This document shows positions 4,512-7,952 of a stretch of DNA of 7,952 nucleotides, piece after piece (the first letter of the stretch is position 1; every line of letters starts with the position of its first letter). Location of the stretch: the NCBI GenBank assembly GCA_002450925.1, contig DKAU01000150.1, positions 1 through 7,952 on the forward strand, read 5' to 3'. The DNA is from Thiobacillus sp. UBA6918. Lineage in GTDB: Bacteria > Pseudomonadota > Gammaproteobacteria > Burkholderiales > Thiobacillaceae. The position numbers and the translations under genes were made by a program. A model generated the notes under the pieces. The model was not told the DNA's origin. It searched no databases and saw only the letters and a list, made by a program, of their open reading frames with translations.

Positions 4512-6995
4512 ATGTCCGCCCCAAGCAACACGCACATTCAATCCGAACACGGCATTCAGGGCTGTTTTCATTGCGGCCTGCCGGTGCCATCCGGTGCGGA
4601 ATACCCGATCACCTATCGACATCACACCGAGCATGCATGCTGCCGCGGCTGCCAGGCTGTGGCGCAAACCATCATTGATTCCGGACAGGAAGCCTATTAC
4701 GAACACCGCACCGCCCTGCCACCCACGCCGAAAGACGCACAGGATGAGTTGGAAAAACTCGGCCTCTACGATTTGCCTGAAATACAGAAGAGTTTCGTCA
4801 GGACAGAGCCTGAAAACATTCGCGAAGCTGCGCTGATCCTGGAGAACATCGTTTGCGCCGCCTGCGTGTGGCTGAACGAACGCCATATTTCACAACTGCC
4901 GGGTGTGGTTTCGGTTGACATCAACTACGCCACGCGACGTGCACGCGTGCGCTGGGATTCTACCCGGCTCAAACTCTCCGACATCCTGCTTGCAATCCAG
5001 GAAATCGGATACGTCGCCCACCCCTTCGACGCCAGCAAGCAGGAAGAGATTTTCCGCAAGGAGCGCAACACCGCAATCAAGCGCCTTGCCATCTCAGGCC
5101 TGGGCATGATGCAGGTCATGATGTACGCCATCCCGACCTACACGGCGGATCCTTCCGAAATGACACCGGACATCCTGGCGCTCATGCGCTGGGCCAGCCT
5201 GATCCTGACCATTCCCGTTATTTTCTATTCGGCCTGGCCTTTCTTTCAGGGTGCGTGGAAAGACTTCTCGAGAAAAATGCTGGGCATGGATGTTCCCGTC
5301 GCACTCGGTATCGGCTCTGCCTTCGCGGCCAGCGTATGGAGCACACTGGCCCAGCATGGCGACGTGTATTACGACTCGGTCAACATGTTCATTTTCCTGC
5401 TGCTCACGGGCCGTTTTCTGGAACTCAATGCCCGCCGCCGTAGTGCGCAGGCAGCGGAAGAATTGGTGAAACTGATTCCGGCCGTGGCAACACGCCTGCC
5501 GGAATGGCCATCAAGAAATGAGGAAACCGTTCCAGTTGCACAACTCGCTCCCGGCGAGCATGTGCTGATCAAGCCGGGCGAGGCAATCCCGGCCGATGGC
5601 CTTCTGGTTGAAGGCAACAGCAGCGTTACCGAAGCCATGCTCACGGGGGAGCATCTGCCTTGCAGCAAGCAAATCGGAGACAACCTAATTGGCGGGACCA
5701 TCAATCAGCAAAATCCGGTCGTGATGCAAATTACCAGGACCGGCGAGGAAACCAGGCTTTCTGCCATCGTGCGCCTGCTCGATCGCGCGCAAAGCGAAAA
5801 ACCGCGCATCGGCCGCATGGCCGACCGCGCTGCATCCTGGTTTGTCGGGCTATTGCTTTTGATTACTGTCGTTATCGCTACGATCTGGTACAGCATCGAT
5901 CCGGACAAGGTGTTGTGGATCACGGTTTCCATACTTGTCATCACCTGCCCTTGCGCGCTGGGGCTCGCCACGCCTGCCGCGCTCACCGCCGCAACCGGCA
6001 GGCTCACCAAACTCGGCCTGCTCACTACCCGCGGTCACGCGCTAGAGACCCTTGCACAAGCCACGGACATCGTCTTTGACAAGACCGGCACCCTGACACT
6101 GGGCAAATTGAGCATGCTGGATGTGATCGCTGCCGAAGGGTACAGCCGCAACGAAGTCCTGCAACTTGCAGCCGCGCTGGAATCCGCATCCGAGCATCCA
6201 ATCGCAGTTGCCATACGTCAAACTGCCGGCCCCGTACAAGGTGCTGATTCGCCGGTTAACTATCCAGGACAGGGAGTCGAAGGCGACATCAACGGAAAAA
6301 CCTATCGTCTGGGCAAGCCTGCTTTCACTGGGGGAGAGGCACCACCCTCAAGCAGCCACTCTGCCGCCACCCAGCTTGCCCTCGCAGGACCCGATGGATT
6401 GGTCGGCTGGCTGATACTTGGCGATGAAATCCGAAACGATGCTGCCGATGCGGTTTCTACTCTCAAATTAGTTGGCCTGCGCGTCCACCTGTTGACGGGC
6501 GACAACCAGGCTAGCGGCAACGCAGTGGGATACCGGCTCGGCATAGACAACATACGGGCCGAAGCCATGCCAGATGACAAACTTGCCTACGTCAAAGCCC
6601 TGCAACAGCAAGGCCGACTCGTCGCCATGGTGGGTGATGGAATCAACGATGCGCCGGTACTGGCACAGGCACAGGTTTCCATCGCCATGGGCGAAGGCAC
6701 GGACGTCGCACAGGCCGCAGCCGACATGGTCATGCTGGGCGGCAGGCTGGCTGCACTTGCAGATGGCGTGGGCATTGCGCGCAAGACACGCACCATCATT
6801 TTCCAGAACCTGGCCTGGGCCCTGGGCTACAACCTGATCGCCATACCGATGGCTGCGCTCGGACATGTCACCCCCTGGATTGCCGGCATTGGCATGTCTG
6901 CAAGTTCACTGCTGGTGGTGCTGAATGCTTTGCGCCTCACCGATTTCGAGGGAAACTCGCCTGTGACAGCTACAGCACGTAACTCATTAACCTGA
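4512..6995 (+). CDS. ccoI: Copper-transporting P-type ATPase for cbb3 oxidase assembly
   Basis: CcoI is the FixI/CopA2-type Cu(I) P1B-ATPase that supplies copper for the CuB site of cbb3 oxidase. The protein has 827 residues. Its N-terminus carries the metal-binding segment of this subfamily: Cys18-x-x-Cys21 (CFHCGLPVP) and Cys43-Cys44-x-x-Cys47 (CCRGC). An HMA domain follows at about 106-173 with VCAAC (Cys115, Cys118). Membrane segments flank the actuator motif TGE (378-380). Later come the metal-site CPC (Cys479, Cys481), the phosphorylated Asp523 in FDKTGTLT, SEHP (560-563), TGDN (662-665) and GDGINDAP (708-715). Tyr773-Asn774 and MSASS (795-799) in the last two helices fit Cu(I) specificity. 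ATG 4512 was chosen because the frame extends upstream only by running into aat and has no other start between. Neighbouring ccoS and ccoN separate it from a general CopA exporter. Confidence 0.95.
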   Translation: MSAPSNTHIQSEHGIQGCFHCGLPVPSGAEYPITYRHHTEHACCRGCQAVAQTIIDSGQEAYYEHRTALPPTPKDAQDELEKLGLYDLPEIQKSFVRTEPENIREAALILENIVCAACVWLNERHISQLPGVVSVDINYATRRARVRWDSTRLKLSDILLAIQEIGYVAHPFDASKQEEIFRKERNTAIKRLAISGLGMMQVMMYAIPTYTADPSEMTPDILALMRWASLILTIPVIFYSAWPFFQGAWKDFSRKMLGMDVPVALGIGSAFAASVWSTLAQHGDVYYDSVNMFIFLLLTGRFLELNARRRSAQAAEELVKLIPAVATRLPEWPSRNEETVPVAQLAPGEHVLIKPGEAIPADGLLVEGNSSVTEAMLTGEHLPCSKQIGDNLIGGTINQQNPVVMQITRTGEETRLSAIVRLLDRAQSEKPRIGRMADRAASWFVGLLLLITVVIATIWYSIDPDKVLWITVSILVITCPCALGLATPAALTAATGRLTKLGLLTTRGHALETLAQATDIVFDKTGTLTLGKLSMLDVIAAEGYSRNEVLQLAAALESASEHPIAVAIRQTAGPVQGADSPVNYPGQGVEGDINGKTYRLGKPAFTGGEAPPSSSHSAATQLALAGPDGLVGWLILGDEIRNDAADAVSTLKLVGLRVHLLTGDNQASGNAVGYRLGIDNIRAEAMPDDKLAYVKALQQQGRLVAMVGDGINDAPVLAQAQVSIAMGEGTDVAQAAADMVMLGGRLAALADGVGIARKTRTIIFQNLAWALGYNLIAIPMAALGHVTPWIAGIGMSASSLLVVLNALRLTDFEGNSPVTATARNSLT

Positions 6996-7172
6996 ATGGA
7001 TATCCTTTTTCTTCTCATTCCTTTGGGCTTGATACTGGTCGGCATCATTGCCTGGTTTTTTGTCTGGTCGGTCAACCACAGGCAATTCGAGGACATGGAG
7101 GGCCCGGCCCATGAAATCCTCATGGACGACGACAAGCCAGACAATCCGCCACGCACCGATGTGCGGAATTGA
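6996..7172 (+). CDS. ccoS: cbb3-type cytochrome oxidase assembly protein CcoS
   Basis: This 58-residue protein has one N-terminal membrane helix (about residues 3-24: ILFLLIPLGL, then IIAWFFVW) followed by WSVNHRQFEDMEGPA and an acidic, proline-rich tail (MDDDKPDNPP). The helix followed by an 'F-W-...-Q-(F/Y)-(D/E)D-(M/L)-(E/D)GPA' block is the signature of CcoS, a small inner-membrane factor needed for inserting cofactors into the CcoN subunit. Its ATG follows directly after the ccoI TGA with no gap. There is no clear Shine-Dalgarno, so it probably depends on ribosomes finishing ccoI. The stop overlaps a TTGACA that could be a promoter element. Placement between ccoI and ccoN fits the role and makes the call secure despite the small size. 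Confidence 0.93.
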   Translation: MDILFLLIPLGLILVGIIAWFFVWSVNHRQFEDMEGPAHEILMDDDKPDNPPRTDVRN

Positions 7173-7197
7173 CACACGTTATCTTTTTGAAAAATAT
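7169..7197 (+). promoter_or_regulatory. Weak sigma70-like promoter candidate at the ccoS end
   Basis: TTGACA (7169-7174) matches the -35 consensus exactly and overlaps the ccoS stop. Seventeen bases later AAATAT (7192-7197) is only a 3/6 match to a -10 box. It would drive ccoN with a leader of over 120 bases. The weak -10 keeps confidence low. Confidence 0.25.
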
Positions 7198-7215
7198 GGG
7201 CTATCATTTTTGAAA

Positions 7216-7228
7216 CCTCTAAAAGAGG
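7216..7228 (+). other. Short hairpin in the ccoS-ccoN spacer
   Basis: CCTCT (7216-7220) pairs with AGAGG (7224-7228) across an AAA loop. No T-run follows, so it is not a standard terminator. It could affect mRNA processing between ccoIS and ccoN, or be chance. Confidence 0.25.
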
Positions 7229-7247
7229 CTGGCCACAGCCCGAATGG

Positions 7248-7291
7248 TTTGCGTAAATTAGCAAATCAAGATACATTTATCCCAATATAAG
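7248..7291 (+). promoter_or_regulatory. Inverted repeat plus -10-like box upstream of ccoN
   Basis: TTTGC (7248-7252) and GCAAA (7261-7265) form a perfect 5-base inverted repeat with an 8-base centre. TATAAG (7286-7291, 5/6 to a -10 box) follows. If transcription starts about 7 bases after that box (near 7298), the centre of the repeat (between 7256 and 7257) lies at -41.5, the position used by activators of the FNR/CRP family at class II promoters. The half-sites do not match FNR (TTGAT/ATCAA), so the regulator is unknown. No -35 box is visible at the expected spacing, as expected for an activator-dependent promoter. Confidence 0.35.
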
Positions 7292-7317
7292 TTCCAACAA
7301 CACTTTGATTTCAACTG

Positions 7318-7324
7318 AAGGGAG
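7318..7324 (+). promoter_or_regulatory. Ribosome binding site of ccoN
   Basis: AAGGGAG ends 5 bases before ATG 7330. It is the strongest Shine-Dalgarno in the ccoI-ccoS-ccoN segment, in keeping with high expression of the structural subunit, and it fixes the ccoN start. Confidence 0.7.
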
Positions 7325-7329
7325 TCCTC

Positions 7330-7952
7330 ATGGAAGCGACGACGTACAACTATAAGATCGTGCGGCAGTTCGCCATCATGACCGTGGTCTGGGGGATCGT
7401 GGGCATGCTGGTGGGCGTTCTTATCGCCGCACAACTTATCTGGCCCGATCTCAACTTTGGCTTACCCTGGCTAAGTTACGGTCGACTGAGACCGCTGCAT
7501 ACCAATGCGGTGATCTTTGGCTTTGGCGGTACCGCCATGTTCGCCACCATCTACTACGTCGTACAGCGAACCTGTCATGTCAGGCTTTTTGCCGACAAAC
7601 TCGCCTCCTTCACCTTCTGGGGCTGGCAGGCCATCATCGTTCTGGCCGCCGTCACCCTGGTTCTGGGCATTACCACTTCCAAGGAATACGCTGAACTCGA
7701 ATGGCCGATCGACATCCTGATCGCCGTGGTCTGGGTAGCCTTCGCAATCGTGTTCTTCGGCACAGTTATCAAGCGCAAGACGCCGCACATATATGTAGCC
7801 AACTGGTTCTTCGGCGCCTACATCCTTACCATCGCCATCCTGCACATCGTCAACAGCGCGGAATTGCCAATCGCCTTCTTCGGTGGTTCCTGGATGAAAT
7901 CCTATTCTGCCTACGCTGGTGTGCATGACGCCATGGTGCAGTGGTGGTACGG
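7330..7952 (+). CDS. ccoN: cbb3-type cytochrome c oxidase subunit I, N-terminal part
   Basis: CcoN is the catalytic, heme b/heme b3-CuB subunit of cbb3 oxidase, which reduces O2 to water and pumps protons at low oxygen in the inner membrane. The window holds 207 full codons of roughly 470 and is cut at the right edge. Visible features are a first helix (about 13-36), RLRPLHTNAVIFGFGG (52-67) with His57 as the expected low-spin heme b ligand (His60 in Pseudomonas stutzeri), further helices near 97-114, 127-146 and 158-175, the conserved KEYAELEWPID (118-128), and VHDAMVQWWY (198-207). The next residues in homologues are GHNAV, so the first CuB histidine falls just past the end. The start is fixed by a good ribosome binding site. 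ccoI and ccoS upstream supply copper and assembly help. Later subunits (ccoO, ccoP) should follow outside the window. Confidence 0.97.
   Translation, partial: MEATTYNYKIVRQFAIMTVVWGIVGMLVGVLIAAQLIWPDLNFGLPWLSYGRLRPLHTNAVIFGFGGTAMFATIYYVVQRTCHVRLFADKLASFTFWGWQAIIVLAAVTLVLGITTSKEYAELEWPIDILIAVVWVAFAIVFFGTVIKRKTPHIYVANWFFGAYILTIAILHIVNSAELPIAFFGGSWMKSYSAYAGVHDAMVQWWY

Noticed and set aside
4410..4886. A 158-codon antisense frame over the start of ccoI
   Set aside because: It lies opposite strongly conserved CcoI motifs (CFHC, CCRGC, VCAAC), has no family resemblance and overlaps the aat start region.
7258..7270. ATCAA at 7265-7269 as half of an FNR site
   Set aside because: The matching left half-site at the required spacing is absent (AATTA instead of TTGAT).
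7159..7290. A 43-codon frame from ATG 7159, spanning the ccoS end and most of the spacer before ccoN
   Set aside because: It has no Shine-Dalgarno, overlaps ccoS in another frame, covers the likely promoter region and resembles no family I recognise. AT-rich spacer DNA can stay open over 43 codons by chance.
7305..7318. TTGATTTCAACTGA as an FNR/ANR box before ccoN
   Set aside because: Only the left half-site fits TTGAT; the right half (ACTGA) matches 2 of 5 bases of ATCAA. It also sits next to the ribosome binding site, too far downstream to act as an activator site.
7471..7926. A 151-codon antisense frame over ccoN
   Set aside because: Its acidic, Gly/Asp-rich sequence is what the reverse complement of hydrophobic membrane-protein codons gives. 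The + strand frame is clearly CcoN.

Overview
The window looks like chromosomal DNA from a Gram-negative proteobacterium, most likely a betaproteobacterium (inference). The signs are an aat-bpt pair, cbb3 oxidase assembly genes (ccoI-ccoS) placed directly before ccoN, moderately high GC, Shine-Dalgarno (SD) sequences before several genes, and exported copper proteins with Sec or lipoprotein signals. No RNA genes, insertion sequences, CRISPR arrays or phage genes are visible. Eight of the ten genes are complete. The multicopper oxidase at the left edge and ccoN at the right edge are cut by the window.

Region 1 (1-1422, + strand) is the tail of a copper-handling operon. It holds the C-terminus of a CopA-like multicopper oxidase, a periplasmic DUF411 protein with a CGCC motif, a CusF-like periplasmic copper-binding protein with a Met/His-rich repeat, and a small protein that looks like a heavy-metal-associated (HMA) fold without its usual CxxC but with a C-terminal Cys-Cys pair. 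Gaps are 14-26 bp, so they are probably co-transcribed.

Region 2 (1419-4453, - strand) is a tightly packed four-gene operon, read right to left: aat, bpt, a predicted lipoprotein with a zinc-metallopeptidase signature, and thyA. Every junction overlaps (14, 1 and 4 bases). Aat and Bpt are the two aminoacyl-tRNA-protein transferases that create N-terminal Leu/Phe degrons for ClpS/ClpAP. ThyA makes dTMP. Regions 1 and 2 converge, and their stop codons share one CTAG.

Region 3 (4512-7952, + strand) starts 58 bp from aat and is divergent from it. It encodes CcoI (the copper P-type ATPase that supplies cbb3 oxidase), CcoS (58 aa, start codon directly after the ccoI stop) and, after a 157-bp AT-richer spacer likely to hold a promoter, the first 207 codons of CcoN, the catalytic subunit of cbb3 cytochrome c oxidase.

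The window thus pairs periplasmic copper tolerance on the left with copper delivery to a high-affinity respiratory oxidase on the right, with an N-degron/thymidylate operon between them. Most genes are well-known families. The least explained are the degenerate HMA-like protein, the metallopeptidase-like lipoprotein and the DUF411 protein.
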